From the NCBI RefSeq assembly GCF_029784165.1, contig NC_073696.1:22389530-22453529 (forward strand): a DNA stretch of 64,000 bases, written 5' to 3'. The position numbers were made by a program, and so were the translations under genes. This document shows, in pieces, positions 45,917 to 57,532 of this stretch. A model generated the notes under the pieces. The model did no database searches and was not told the DNA's origin. It was given only the letters and a program-made list of their open reading frames with translations. Source of the stretch: Wyeomyia smithii (lineage: Eukaryota; Arthropoda; Insecta; Diptera; Culicidae). Each line of letters starts with the position of its first letter. The stretch's first letter is position 1.

Positions 45917-46295
45917 CAGTAAAGTCTTTTTTTACACGGTTTTTTTTACACGGTTTTATTTTACACGATTCTTTTTTACGACGATTTTCCAAATAACGCG
46001 ATTTTTTTTACGTCGTTTTCTCAAATAACGCGGTTTTATTTTACACGTTTTTTTTTGCACGATTTTTCGTCTTCGCGTAAAATTGTTACAGTTAGTAACA
46101 GTAACGGTAACAGGCTATAGTAGGCTGTTTTTACACAGTTTCATTTTTACACGGTTTTATTTTACACGGTTCTTTTTTACGACGTTTTTCCAAATAACGC
46201 GGTTTTTTTTACGACGTTTTTCCAAATAACGCGGTTTTTTTTACACGGTTTCTTTTTGCACGGTACGTAAAATCGTGTAAAAAAGAACTTTACTG
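45917..46295. mobile_element. TA-flanked pogo-like MITE with ACACGG repeats
   Basis: The left end CAGTAAAGTCTTTTTTTACA and the right end (rc CAGTAAAGTTCTTTTTTACA) are inverted repeats between TA dinucleotides (45915-45916, 46296-46297). The interior repeats TTTTACACGG and CCAAATAACGCG several times on the + strand. It is non-coding. Confidence 0.75.
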
Positions 46296-46296
46296 T

Positions 46297-46405
46297 ACAC
46301 GAATAGAAATGTACGAACAAAAGTGTACCACCGCAATACGAATAGTACCGCTGCAGTACGAATAGAAGTGTACCGCTGAAATGTACGAATAGAAGAGTAC
46401 CATTG
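46297..46405 (+). repeat. Short tandem repeat (about 23-25 bp unit)
   Basis: Four to five diverged units of GTACGAATAGAAGTGTACCG type follow directly after the MITE. Confidence 0.6.
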
Positions 46406-47043
46406 CGATCATAGACGACGAGAGACCTGCGGTTCTTCACTCCACTGGTACTGTTGCTTTTACCGGCATGTTTTCTTCCAAGACATCAGTTTTTATTAGG
46501 TTCTTCAGAACCTAACACGCAGGTTTAGAAATTGTTCAAGGATGGGTATTGTTTCAAACTTTTAGGAAAACTTTTACTTTCGAGACATCATATTAGTCTA
46601 AGCTCATGGAAGCAAAAATAAATTGACCTATTGGGACGGGGAAACTCTGTCAATTTTTATTTCGATATTGATACATAGAACATCACAGGGAACGGATGGT
46701 GTCCATTCACGTCGTCTGTGCTAGGAATGCCCACATGTAATTGGTTCAAATTCGTTAATGAAACTTTTTATCAATTTTACCGCTTAGCAATGAAATAAGA
46801 GTGATAACTAGCATATTGCATATTGGTTATTGTTATCCATCATGTGGTTATGCTGTTATTAAAGTTTGAAATCTGACGCAACATTTGCCAGTTTCATTTC
46901 CAATTTTAGAGAATGCATCCCAGTATAGTAAACAAAGACGTAGTCCCACGTCAAAAAAACTTGTCACAATATTCATAAATCATTGTTAGGCTAATGCATG
47001 CTACTCACTTAGGTAGACGTTACAAATCACATGACGATGTATA
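46406..47043. other. Interior of the hAT-like element, nothing recognised
   Basis: AT-rich, non-coding sequence. Confidence 0.4.
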
Positions 47044-47425
47044 CAGGGTGTTAGGAAGCTTACTTTTAACCAAATCCTTTAAGGGGTGAGAGAGGACCCT
47101 ATTTGATGAAAAAAATCTTTCTGCGCATATGGTCAAAATTTAACTACTCAAGAGTTATTCTTTTCTTCTAGTTTTCGGTTGTGTTCACCTTCAACGAGGT
47201 TTATCACAAGAAGTATGATAGCTAGCTCAGTTCTGTTTGTTCTCTTGAAGAGCTGAGAAAATTTCGTAATCAATAGTGTCTCAAAAATTCACAATTTTCT
47301 GCTCGTTAAAGGCAAACAGGACCGAAAACTAAAAATAGTGAATAACTCTGCAGTAGTTTTTTTTTCATCAAACATGGTCTTCTATCGCCTCTTGAAGGAT
47401 TTTATGTGAGCTTCCTAACACCCTG
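47044..47425. mobile_element. TA-flanked Tc1-like palindromic MITE
   Basis: The first 17 bases CAGGGTGTTAGGAAGCT are repeated exactly in inverse at the right end, and the pairing continues imperfectly through most of the element (AAATCCTTTAAGGGG opposite AAATCCTTCAAGAGG). TA lies on both sides (47042-47043, 47426-47427). No frame. CAGGGTG ends are common in Tc1/mariner-driven MITEs. Confidence 0.8.
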
Positions 47426-47969
47426 TATAATGAATACATTTAGACAGAAGCAACATTAAATATTAATTCACCCTTACCTATTTATATGTATCAATTTTTG
47501 TTATTTTCTAACAATCTGCTCGGATTCAGACGATGTGTTTGTGTGTATCGATAATATGTTAAAAAACTTCATATCAGTAAAGCAAAACATTTATTATTTA
47601 AGTAGAACAGCTAATCTCTTCACACACTTATACTCACAGAGGCAACGCGTTGCTTTTGGACCTACCAGTTCAACTACAAAATTATGAAAATCATAGTTTG
47701 AGGCAATTTAGTCACAATCATGTCACCGAAAATACGCAAGTCATTATTCATTTTGTGCTATTTAAAAGAAAAACTAAATAAATAATTATTAAATATAAAT
47801 TCGGATTAGGAATTTATTTTTTGTTGATACAAAGTGTTTACAGGATGAAATTATCAACTAATAAAGAATTTCATCCTAAAAGTTATTGCTCCTTGAAAAA
47901 GTAAAATTTAAATAGTTGTAGCATGGCCAAAGCTTCGTCGCCCGTACCGCAGCGGGCTTTTATTAGCCA
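47426..47969. other. Interior of the hAT-like element, nothing recognised
   Basis: AT-rich, non-coding sequence. A small hairpin (GCCCG/CGGGC) lies at about 47940-47957. Confidence 0.4.
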
Positions 47970-50330
47970 CTAGCTGAATGTACCCGGCCTCACTCGTGTA
48001 AAAGTTTCTGCTTCTTCTATCATTTTATATATTTTTATATATTTTTGACCAACCTCTCATTTCAAATATTAGTTTCTATTTCAGTTACAAACTTGTTCAT
48101 ATGTCACATTTTTCGTTTCTCCATTAGGAGCTAAAATTAATAAAATAATTTTAATAATAAATAATTTGGACGAACTGTTTAAAAAGCATCGAACAGGATA
48201 AAGAAATATTTACCGTCGATTCATCCGGATTCATAAAAAGTAAGGTCTAGTCTGATCGTGATTTCCTTTTTTTTCCACTTCATTCATATACTCTTCTCAA
48301 CAGTTTCAAATATTGTTTTTCTACGAATTTTAAAGTTATTCACTAATTTGAAACTAAGCTTTGCGATGTGAAAGAAAATTTTAATCAAACCCTATTTATA
48401 GAATATAGAAATATAGAAATTACTCAACCGATTTTAACAAAATTGGTTTAAAATGAACGAAATACTTGAAAAACCCTTTACTTTTGAGTTTCATGAAGAT
48501 TGAACGTGTGGTTCAGAAGTTATTCAAAGAAACGTGTTCTGGAGAGTGTGTAATCTCACTCATGTTTCTCAGAGATGGCTGAACCGATTTCCACAAAATC
48601 AGTGTCATTTGAAAGGTCTAATTACCCCTAAAGACCCTATTGATTTATTTTGCAATTGGACTATTACTTTGCCTGTTATGTTTAAAAATGTGAAATCCAG
48701 CTTTTAAAAGAAACATATTCCGAAGACTACCTAAACTCACTAACTTTTCTCAGAGATGGCTGAACCGATTTCCCCGAAATTAGTGTCAAATGAAAGGTCT
48801 AGCTGCCTCATAACACCCTATTGAATTTCAATGTAATCAGTCTGTTACTTTGTCTGTAATGTATCAAAATATGAAAATCACGAAACTTCATTATCTCAGA
48901 AAGTACACAACCGATTTGAACAATATTGGTATCAAATGAACGGGCTAGTTAAAGGTTAATTGATGAATTCTATAGTTATTAAACACGTGGTTCAAAAATT
49001 GTGAAAAGAAACATGTTCCGGTGACTTTTCAAATTCACTCGTTTTCCCAAAAATGGCTGGACTAAATTCAACAATCTTAGTGTCAAATGAAAAGTTTGGT
49101 TTTCCTATAGGTTCCCATTTTATTTGACTATAATCGTATTTTTATTCCAACCGTTATGTATTAAATTATAAAAACAACGAAAAGCTATTATCTCAAAGAT
49201 CACACGACTTATTCGAACATATCTAGTGTCATTTGAACGGGTTGTCTCTCAAACTCACAAGTAAGAAATTCCATAGCATTATGATATGTGGTTCAAAAGT
49301 TATGAAAAGAAACGAAATTCAAAGACTATTTAAAACTGTAACTATTTTGATCAAAACATATGGCCTCAACAAAATTCAAATTTGGTATTGTGCTATTCGT
49401 ACGTTCCCGGTATTCCTCGTGATTGAAGTGTACGAAATTCAAAGTCATTTCTTTTATTTCGCTATTTCTTCAGCATGAATATTTTACTCCTAATTAATAT
49501 TTTTTTTAACTTTTTGCCTTTCTCCTAGAAAGGTATAGCTATCACTTGCAAAACCGAAGATATGAAAGTGCTCCAAAGGGCCGAATAGCATATATCAAAA
49601 AACCCTTAACTTTTGAATTTTATATAGATTGAATATGTGGTTCAAAAGTTATAAAAAGAAACGTCTTTTGAAGACTGTTTAATTTCACTCATGTTTCACA
49701 GAGATGGCTGGACCAATTTCCTCAAAATCAGTGTTGTAAGACCCTATTGATTTTTTTGCAACCGTACCATTACTTCGCCTGTTATGTTTAGAAATGTAAA
49801 ATCTAGCTATGAACAGAAACATAAACTCACTCACTTTTCTCAGAGATGAGTGAACCGATTTTCACGAAATCAGTGTCAAATGAAAGGTCTAGCTGACTCA
49901 TGACACCCTAGTGAATTTTACTGTAATCGAATTGTAACTTCTTCTGTAATGTACCGAATTGTGAAAATCACGAAACTTCATTATCTCAGAAAGTACACAA
50001 CCGATTTGATCAATAGTATTATCAGATGAACGTGCTAGTTAAGGGTTAACTGATGAATTATGATTGAACACGTGGTTTCAAAGTTTGGCTGCCCTATACG
50101 TTTCCATTTCATTTGATTGTTATCAAACTTAAGTAACCGTTATGTATTAAATTGTTAATAAAACAACGAAATTCTATTATCTCAAAGATTACACGACTTA
50201 TTTGAACATAAATAGTGTCCTACGAACGAGTCATCTCTCAAGCTTACAAATAACAAACTTCATAACAATTTGATATAAGTTTGTATGAGAAAGGCTGAGT
50301 CTGACCGCTAGGTGGATTAATTTAGGTTTT
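47970..50330 (-). repeat. Diverged tandem modules, possible Helitron-type end on the minus strand
   Basis: Two large units (about 48458-49290 and 49600-50290) are direct repeats sharing GTTCA.AAGTTAT.AAAAGAAACGT-type, AGAGATGGCTG.ACC.ATTTCC and TTATCTCAGAAAGTACACAA words. Within unit 1 the AGAGATGGCTGAACCGATTT module itself recurs (48571 and 48756, about 185 bp apart). On the minus strand the sequence ends GGCCGGGTACATTCAGCTAG followed by T (47970), resembling a Helitron terminus; no matching TC start was identified, so the element class is uncertain. Confidence 0.4.
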
Positions 50331-50635
50331 TTGTTATTACACGAGTTTTGAAATTACGTTCTTAGTAATCAGATCACTAGATTCATTCATTGGAGTTTTT
50401 CAAACACTGTTATCCAGTGTTGTATCTGGATCATATACCACAAGAGATCAAAACAATGGTCGCAGAGGTTTTAATCTTACAAAAAAAAATATGGATCGTA
50501 ATGAAGCATAGATACTCATAAACGCAAAAACATAATCGTGCAGCGACACGTCCATACATAGATGCAACCTGACACGCTAACCAAAAAAATTAATTTCAAA
50601 TCCAAATTTATGTAGCTAATATCTTCGGCAGAGGC

Positions 50636-50687
50636 TTACTTCGGCAGGTTTTTGCATAAGACTGCGGCAGAAAACCTGCCGAAGTAA
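50636..50687. repeat. Perfect 17-bp hairpin
   Basis: TTACTTCGGCAGGTTTT and its exact reverse complement are separated by an 18-base loop. It lies in the right part of the 6.1-kb hAT-like element. It could be a leftover of a small palindromic element. Confidence 0.7.
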
Positions 50688-51516
50688 AACACTAGCGGAG
50701 ACGTTCGAAACCCTTCAATAATTTTTCAGTTTTATTTTTAAATAGTACATTGACTCGCTTTTTTTCGCGGACAATCATCATTTCTTCCCCAAACTATGAT
50801 TTTAAGAATTTTGTAGTTGAAAAAGTAGGTTTAAAGACCACCAGTCACCCCTGGTTTGTATTAATCCGAAAAAAATAAAAAAACCGGTTTTTTACCGGTT
50901 TTTATTTTTATGAATACCGAAATACCAGTTTTTCGAAAAGTCGGTAATACCGACCACCCTAGGCTTGAGGCTAGTGAAATTCGCACGTCCAGGGGAACAG
51001 CCAGCTGTAGTATGTACTCATTTTGTACGTCTGAAAATTCGGAAAAACATCTGAAGGCTCCCCAATAGAAAGGCCTGCTTCCAGATCGACGGACCAGGTG
51101 TTAAACTTGAGACAGATCCTGTTCATCTGTTTGAAGACTTCAAGGCGGCGTACGATTCAGTGAAATGCAACGGTAGATTATAGTTGAACATTGGCTCCCA
51201 TTAAAATTGATTATCCTGATACATGCGACATTTGACGGTTTAACGTCAAGCCTCAGGACCGCTTGGTTGCGTTTGTGAAGTTGGATGGTCTGAAGCAAAA
51301 AGTAAAAGGAAGCAAAAGGACGGGCACTGGAACTTGCTGTTCAACATAATCTTGGAAGGTGCTATACGATAGGCAGGTGTGCAGATGAGCGGCACCATCA
51401 TCACGATGTCTCACATGCTTCGCGAACGATATCGACATCATCAGAAATATTCGTAGAGGTGTTGATCTCAGAAGGAAAACAGCGAGAATTGGACTACAAA
51501 CACTGCCAAACCGTAG

Positions 51517-52901
51517 TGAATCGAAGCAATCCATGCTTCGCGAAAAGACGTCTTTTTTCCGCGTCCGCGTTTTACTGAAAAAATGATGGAATTCGATGGA
51601 AAAAGTGAACAGTGAGTGTGTTCACTAAAAGTGTTTTAAACAAACGACGCGATCAGTGAAAAGATGAAAACGAGGTGAGCTGGTGGAATAAAGAAATTCG
51701 CTAATAGAGGAACTGTGACTTTAAACTGTCCGGAACTGTCCGTATGTGTAATCATCTGACTGTATACTCTGAGACGATGTAAACAAAACAGTGGTTCGCG
51801 AATAACAAAGTTTAGAAAAAAGTTCGTAAAGGAGGTTGTGCCTAGTTTGCTGCTCGCCCAAGAGCCCGTAAAACAAATTGCAACGATTGGGGAATGCCAC
51901 CTGGCTACCGTTCATCGTATCCAACGTTCACTCCTTGATGGACCACGTCCACGGAACCCGGGAAGTAGCCGTCCATGGTCCGCTCGCACACCGAAGGTCA
52001 TCAGATCAGTGAGAGACAATTTCAAAAAAAATATTTCAAAATGAGAGTCAATCCTGTATCGGCTCGTAAAAAAAACTAATTTTAGTGGTGCGATTGGGAC
52101 TACGGAATCCCGTGTGATAGAGGAAGTGAACATTAAAACGATGCTGCTAAAGATAAGTACAGTGAACATGCGGGAGGTAGTTTAAAAGTAATAGATTTGT
52201 TACTTTCAAAATTGTTCATGCATAGAAAGTGACAATTGAAAGGAGCGTCGCTTGCTTTCCACATTAAGGCTTGCATGGTAGCTTGTGTGCAGGTCCGAGT
52301 GGACGGACAGTGCTGCTGTTTCCACCGTAAATGGAGCAAATGCATTGCAAATAAATGTTTTTTTTTTGCTTATATTTTTTAATTTATCATTATTGTTTTA
52401 AGTTTAATTTTCTTAGTGTTGCCATTGCGTAGGCGACCGATTAACACATTATTTATTACAAGTTTAGCAATTTGTCATCAGGTTTCAGGTAATATTTTGG
52501 TACATACATAGGTTATATTTTGGTACGTATACCTATATGGTAAGATTTATTCATTTTACTATTTGGCACTCCTCTTGTCAATAAATATAACATGCTATTA
52601 AATACGGGTCAATTTTTTTGATATAAATGTATCACACGAATTGAAAGTCTGAAAATAATAATAAAATCTGTAAGATTCTAATATTATTTTGAGGCGGGGC
52701 TTACCGATTGGAAAATTACTCCGCAATGTACTGCAAGTACTTAGTCATTCCGTAAAGGGTCTTTGGAAGGTCGGTAGAACTAACACCTTTGAGAACCCGA
52801 AACTAAGATAGTTGCAGGAGTGAAAGATAATTGCAACTGTCTTTTTTTCACTATATCACTGCCAGACAGTGCAGTGGGATTTAGAAAGGTTTCACACACA
52901 C
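51517..52901 (+). mobile_element. 1.4-kb insert with 21-bp target duplication
   Basis: ACAAACACTGCCAAACCGTA plus G at 51496-51516 is repeated with one change at 52902-52922, and the RTE relic is continuous across the pair (compare 2846-2866 of the intact copy, which has the matching site once). The long duplication suggests LINE-mediated insertion. The insert has no poly-A but ends in a CA-rich run (52893-52901). It carries a mariner-like transposase piece (separate entry) and otherwise unrecognised sequence. Confidence 0.6.
51838..52044 (+). pseudogene. Mariner-like transposase N-terminal (helix-turn-helix) relic
   Basis: The readable stretch encodes LLLAQEPVKQIATIGECHLA, TVHRIQRSL and RPWSARTPKVIRSVRDNFKK. 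This matches the first DNA-binding helix-turn-helix and the RPRSGRPRTxRT linker of ITm (mariner-like) transposases. The canonical GRP is altered to SRPW, and the frame stops at once afterwards. No catalytic core follows within the insert. It is distinct from the ITmD37E protein at 60142. Confidence 0.6.
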
Positions 52902-53110
52902 ACAAACACTGTCAAACCGTAGTACATGACTGGTAGAGAGCGGAATAGTTCTACGGGCGTTAGTGCTGTGGCGGTGATAGATGGGGGTACATTTGAAGTT
53001 TATTAGTATCTTGGTTTCGTAACGTATGATAACTACAGATTCGCACAAAATTTACTCTCTACAGAGCGCTGATCCTCCCTGCGGCGCTCTATGGACATGA
53101 ATCGTGGACG

Positions 53111-53262
53111 TGGGAGGAGGCGAATCGGGAAAAATCGTAGGAAACGATCTCAAGATTTTATAATTGAAGGCTACGAGACTTTAAAATGCTCGGTATTACA
53201 AGATTTGGGGGATTTTGACATTAAGAAAGACTTAAGAATTCAAGAATCAGGATTTTCGGATG
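53111..53262 (-). repeat. AAATCC-type low-complexity tract, reverse orientation
   Basis: GGATTTTGACATTAAG, AAGATTTTATAATTG and CAGGATTTTCGG words are the reverse-complement form of the tracts at 23860 and 31255. A similar tract lies at 53690-53765. Confidence 0.45.
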
Positions 53263-53264
53263 TA

Positions 53265-53412
53265 CAGGGTGCGTCATAATTATTGCAACAAAAATGCAAA
53301 GTCGGCTCACACAAAGATATGTGCATGTCCAAAATTCTCAGTGTCATCAATAAACATGAGTGGCCTCCAAACTCACCAGATCTTAATGTGATGGACTTTT
53401 CGAACTTCTGGA
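53265..53412 (+). pseudogene. Mariner-like scrap: terminal repeat joined to the catalytic C-terminal motif
   Basis: TA|CAGGGTGCGTCATAATTATT at 53263-53284 looks like a mariner terminal repeat. Only about 75 bp later the codons from 53361 read WPPNSPDLNVMDFS, the conserved segment with the third catalytic acidic residue of D37D/mariner-type transposases. Everything between is deleted. Confidence 0.55.
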
Positions 53413-56400
53413 TTCCAGGATTCAAAGTAAGATTCTAGTATTCGAGAATTTTAGGACACAAGATTTCACTCTGAAAAATTGAATCCTCCCGATAATCGAA
53501 TCCCGAAAAGTAAATTAAATTTGCAATCAATAGATTTCTTGTGGAAAAAAAGTGAAGCATTGAGAATGTAATAAATGAGGATATCGATTAGCGGCCATAG
53601 TTTTTAAAATTTTATTATTTCAACATTTAACATTTTATGGATTTAAGACTTAAGCAATTTAGGCAATTTTAGAAATTTTAATATTTTATTTATTAGATTA
53701 GATAACTGACCAAGGATTTAAGAATTTTGGAAACTTGGGATTTCTAAATTTGGGGATTGCATGATGCTATAATTACTGGGTACATGTATGCATGATCATA
53801 AACATTCGGATGAAGATTTCAATAATCGCATCAAATGACATCACGAGCATCTTTAATTACCTGAGAACGCGGTTCTTCACCTCATTCGTCGCGTTCTACA
53901 TATTGACTCCACTGCCCTGAGTAACTCTAGCTCATACAAACCGATAACAGCACAGGACGGACGGCGGGAGAAACCCCTCGGCAGTGAAGGAAAAAATGCA
54001 TATGAACACAGCAAACCAGGACGGGGAGAGGAGAAAAAAGGCCACCACATGCCAATATGAAGGATGAATGTCGAAACGCACAAAAGTTGGATCGCAGCCG
54101 AGTCGCAGTGCGGTTTTCTCATAATGTCTGACAGCAAGGGCCTCTCGATGGCAGTGTCTCGGTGGTGGAGACGGCTACTGTGACCACACCGCTCACTTGA
54201 TAGCGAGAAAAACTTGTTGAATTGTTAATTATTTTCAGAGTATTGTCAATGCAGAGCGAGAATGTGATGTCCCTTCAGGTATTTCTCTTCCTCCACCACC
54301 GCCACCCCGCTTACTATGTATTGACCGATTCGCGTTTCTGCGACGCGAAGTCGTCACAAGATCACGTCTGCAATGGGTCCACTTGCAGGCGACGAAAGCG
54401 GGGCAAGCAATGACGCCGGTGTGATGGCGGAGAAATATGTTTAAACGTAATTATTTATATTTTATTTTAATGAGAACCTCAGTTAAGTATTATACAGAGA
54501 ATGTTATCATAATGAATTTATGTGAAGAAATCGTTTGGATTTAATTACATTGAGGCTAATTAAGGCGCGTTGGGAACTAGTTTACTGCGATTTTGTCACA
54601 CGATCGGTCATGAATCCGGGGGCTGAACGCAGTTAAAGTAGGCGCGTTTCTCCGCTAACAACAGGTGACGAATGTAATGAAAATATCATAACCGTGAGAG
54701 ACGCAGGCGGCTGCGTGCTTGGATTTATCGGTTACAGTTGTAATCCTGGGCGGAATGGAGAAAAACTTGCGATAAGTCGTGAATGGCTTCGGTCGCACAC
54801 AAACGCCACAAGTTTTGCTCCGATAAACTGGAATGTTGAATAAACGGCAGCTGAGGTGGGTTTGTATAAACGGAAGCGCCTGAGCTAAAAACTTTATGAG
54901 AACGATAACGACGTGGATGATGCTTATGGTGCAAAATAAGCATCGAGTGCACGGAGAATTTGCATAATTACTTCTGTGTCGAAAGTATTAAGAGCAAGAA
55001 AAAAACTGAGAAGTATGAACCATGGAATTATCAGCAAAATTAAGCAAATGTGTGGAAAAAGTGCTGCTATACATGCAAATTCATCGCTTGCTGCGTTTGG
55101 TTGCACCGTAGTTGCTTTGTTAGTGGCGTTCAGATGGGGGAAAATTGGAGCAAGATGGCATGCACGACGTAAATAAATATTAGCTAATCGCATTCAATTC
55201 AATATTCTCGGGCAGGCCCCGCTATGATAGTAGAAAGCGTAATTGTTTTCGTCCATTAGCATTTAGGGTAAAAATTTAACCGATGATCGGCAAAATTATC
55301 ATTCCCATCAGGTTTCGGCCATAAGAAACCCAATTAGCGGTTGATATTCATCCCCATCCTGGGTGCAACATACGCTGTACGCGTATTTCGCTAGGATTCT
55401 AATTATACGCGAACAATGCGGTCCAACTGTCATAATGGGAGGCAATAAAAACTTTTACTTTTTGCTAACCCGACATGCCACACTGATTCTATATCGTGCC
55501 CATACAGCGAGCTTCGTTTTTATCAGACGTGAAAAATTAATTAGATTTATGTTGTCATTAAAGACGTCCTTAGCGCAAAAGTTCACTGCCACTTTCGTCC
55601 TCCTTCGTCACTTCGTACACGCATCCGACCAAGTCCTCCGCACGGTGCAAGTTTAGCTCTTCGCCGGTCGGGGAAATTATCCGTTATTATCATCACCCCC
55701 ACGGGTGTGTGCAAGAGAAAGGAACCGCGCTCTCGGACGGATCGTTTTGTAACAGAAGTCGACTTATTCTTTAGACCTTTTATCTCGTGCGAAAGAAACC
55801 TCCAAACGCCAATTCGCATGTGCACTGTGTTTTGCGCACTTTGCAAGTGAAGTGTTTAGCTAATCCACCCACGTGAATGATGAAAAAAAAACCGGTAGGC
55901 GGTGACGTTGCGAAGGTTACTTTCCTTCCGTCCGACAGATAGGCACTGTGAAAGGCGATGAGAGCACTGTCGGTGATAGTTTTATTGGCTGAGAGTTTGG
56001 CTACAGACCACAGAAATGAGTTGTAATTATTAGCAGAGTTTTAATTGCCAATTGCATAAAATATAATTTTGGGGCATTTTCTAGTGTATATCACCGTTTT
56101 GGAAGGGGCATCGAATTACTAAACAAGAAGTAAAAGTTCAAACCATATGATAGAATAAAAAAGTTCAAATAAAGTAGGGGAGCTTTTCCATTATTCATCT
56201 TATACAACATGCAACCACAATTAAAAACAGGACGAAACGGCAATTTTTCTAATTAAACCAAACTTCTTATCCATGGAATCGATTCTTCTTAGTTCACTTT
56301 AGATTTCTGATGAAGTAGTATCCTTGATGAAGTAGTATCCTTAAAAGACTCGTTCAGCAGCCAACCAAAGTTTTTTTTATCACTAGCGGAGCACTTTTTA

Positions 56401-56649
56401 TTTTAATCACAATACAAAATCACTCACCACACACAGAATACTTAAATCTTTGAATTGTTCACCTCAAATTTCCAAATAAAAGCTTGAATTAGCAGAAATA
56501 TATGAGATGAATTTTTAAAAATCCTTTCCGTTGAAGAAAATTAAAAGTTGCCAAATCAGTTTCTGTTACTACGAAAAATTCATACTGAAAATGATGAATT
56601 ATTCCGACATAATTGACATAAAACGACAACACTGCATTGGTTAGCTAGG
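53413..56649. other. Non-coding stretch without recognised repeats
   Basis: 53.4-53.8 kb is AT-rich and low complexity. 53.85-56.1 kb is mixed composition with few homopolymers and no recognised element. Frames of 60-97 codons occur on both strands without family motifs. It could contain conserved non-coding elements. Confidence 0.4.
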
Positions 56650-57532
56650 TTACCAATTTTGTTTCTAGTTTCTTCTGTCTTGGGCAGCCATTCTTCAGTC
56701 TCCTCGTACGGCAGCAGATCAAGATGCTCGATCGGCCGCGCACATCCACCGCGTGCGAGGCCTACCACGGAGTCGACGGACTCTTCCTGATTCTCTACTG
56801 AAGATAGTTTTGGCGGCTCTCTCGTCAGGCATTCTGGCTTCATGTCCAGCCCACAGAAGCCTGCCCTGTATTACCCTCACTATATCAGCAAGTTTGTATA
56901 CCCAGTACAACACTCGTGATTCATGCGTCTGCGCTACACTCTATCTCCCAATTTACCGCTAAGTATCGACCGCAGAATTTTACGCTCAAGAGCTCCAAGC
57001 ATTTGTCAATCAGCTTCCTTCAGCGTCCATGCTTCATGTCCGTAGAGGGCCACCGGGAGTTTCAGCGTCCTATACAGCGCTAGTTTTGTGCGAGTTTGCA
57101 AACTACGGGACCTTAGCTGGTTACGTAGTCCGTAGACGGGCCTGTTCTCAGCAGCAACTCGTCGTTTCACTTCACGGCTAATATCATCGTCACATGTCAC
57201 AAGCGTGCCAAGATAAACGAATTCATCAACCACTTCAAATCGTTTCTCATCTATCTCCACCTCAGCACCTACACCACGGAAACTCCCACGCTCCCTACCA
57301 GCTACCATGTACTCTGTTTTGGTAGAGTTAATGACAATCTCGCTGCTTTCCTCTTAAAAGGCACGAAGGCCTCCTCCACGTCTCTACGGTCTATATCGAT
57401 GATATCAATGTCGTCCGCAAAACCAAGGAGCATGATCGTACCGTTTCTTTGCACATTTGTTCTTCGTACTGCACCTTCAAGGGCCATGTTGAACAGTGTA
57501 TTAAAGAGCGCATTCCCCTACTTCAGTCCATT
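56650..57532 (-). pseudogene. 5'-truncated RTE copy (C-terminal third of ORF2)
   Basis: Minus-strand sequence is closely related to the intact copy at 412-3537. Starting at motif B (GGACTGAAGTAGGGGAATGC near 57531) it encodes GAVRRTNVQRNGTI, FADDIDIIDIDRRDVEEAF (motif C), MVAGRERGSFRGVGAEVEID, VDEFVYLGTLVTC, LYGHEAWTLKEAD, WAGHEARMPDERAAKTIFSR and GRPRTRWMCA. Small frameshifts split it into several frames (57302-57487, 57006-57308, 56719-56913). It is a typical 5'-truncated insertion. It lacks a recognisable tandem tail at the 56650 end. Confidence 0.85.

Larger units (their letters stand above)
44837..50961. mobile_element. hAT-like element (6.1 kb) inserted in an RTE relic
   Basis: The inverted ends TAGGGTGGT and ACCACCCTA are perfect over 9 bp and are followed on both sides by palindromic ACCGGT/GGTAAAACC-rich subterminal sequence (44847-44960 and 50870-50952). 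The 8-bp direct duplication GGCTTGAG flanks it (44829-44836, 50962-50969). The intact RTE has the corresponding octamer only once, which verifies the empty site. TAGGG-type ends with 8-bp duplications fit hAT. No transposase frame longer than about 90 codons exists inside and no hAT motif was recognised. Two MITEs (45917-46295, 47044-47425) and diverged tandem modules (48.4-50.3 kb) sit within it. Confidence 0.85.
44750..53110 (+). pseudogene. RTE relic split by a hAT-like element and a second insert
   Basis: GAGGATTTCTTTCGCC..TTCATTG at about 44785-44815 aligns with 1071-1098 of the intact RTE (GAGGAATTCTTCCGTCC..), and GGCTTGAG at 44829 with GGCCTGAG at 1132. After the 6.1-kb hAT-like element the homology resumes at once: GGCTTGAGGCTAGTGAAATT at 50962 against GGCCTGAGGCTGCTAAACTT at 1132. 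It continues through the IDHV region (about 51075-51105), then jumps by deletion to motif A (TTCAAGGCGGCGTACGATTC, 51139), the LKQG region (51286) and a motif C area near 51420-51445. It reaches CCAAACCGTAG (51506), is split again, and resumes at 52912-53110 (LYGHESW near 53085). It is full of stops. Confidence 0.75.
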
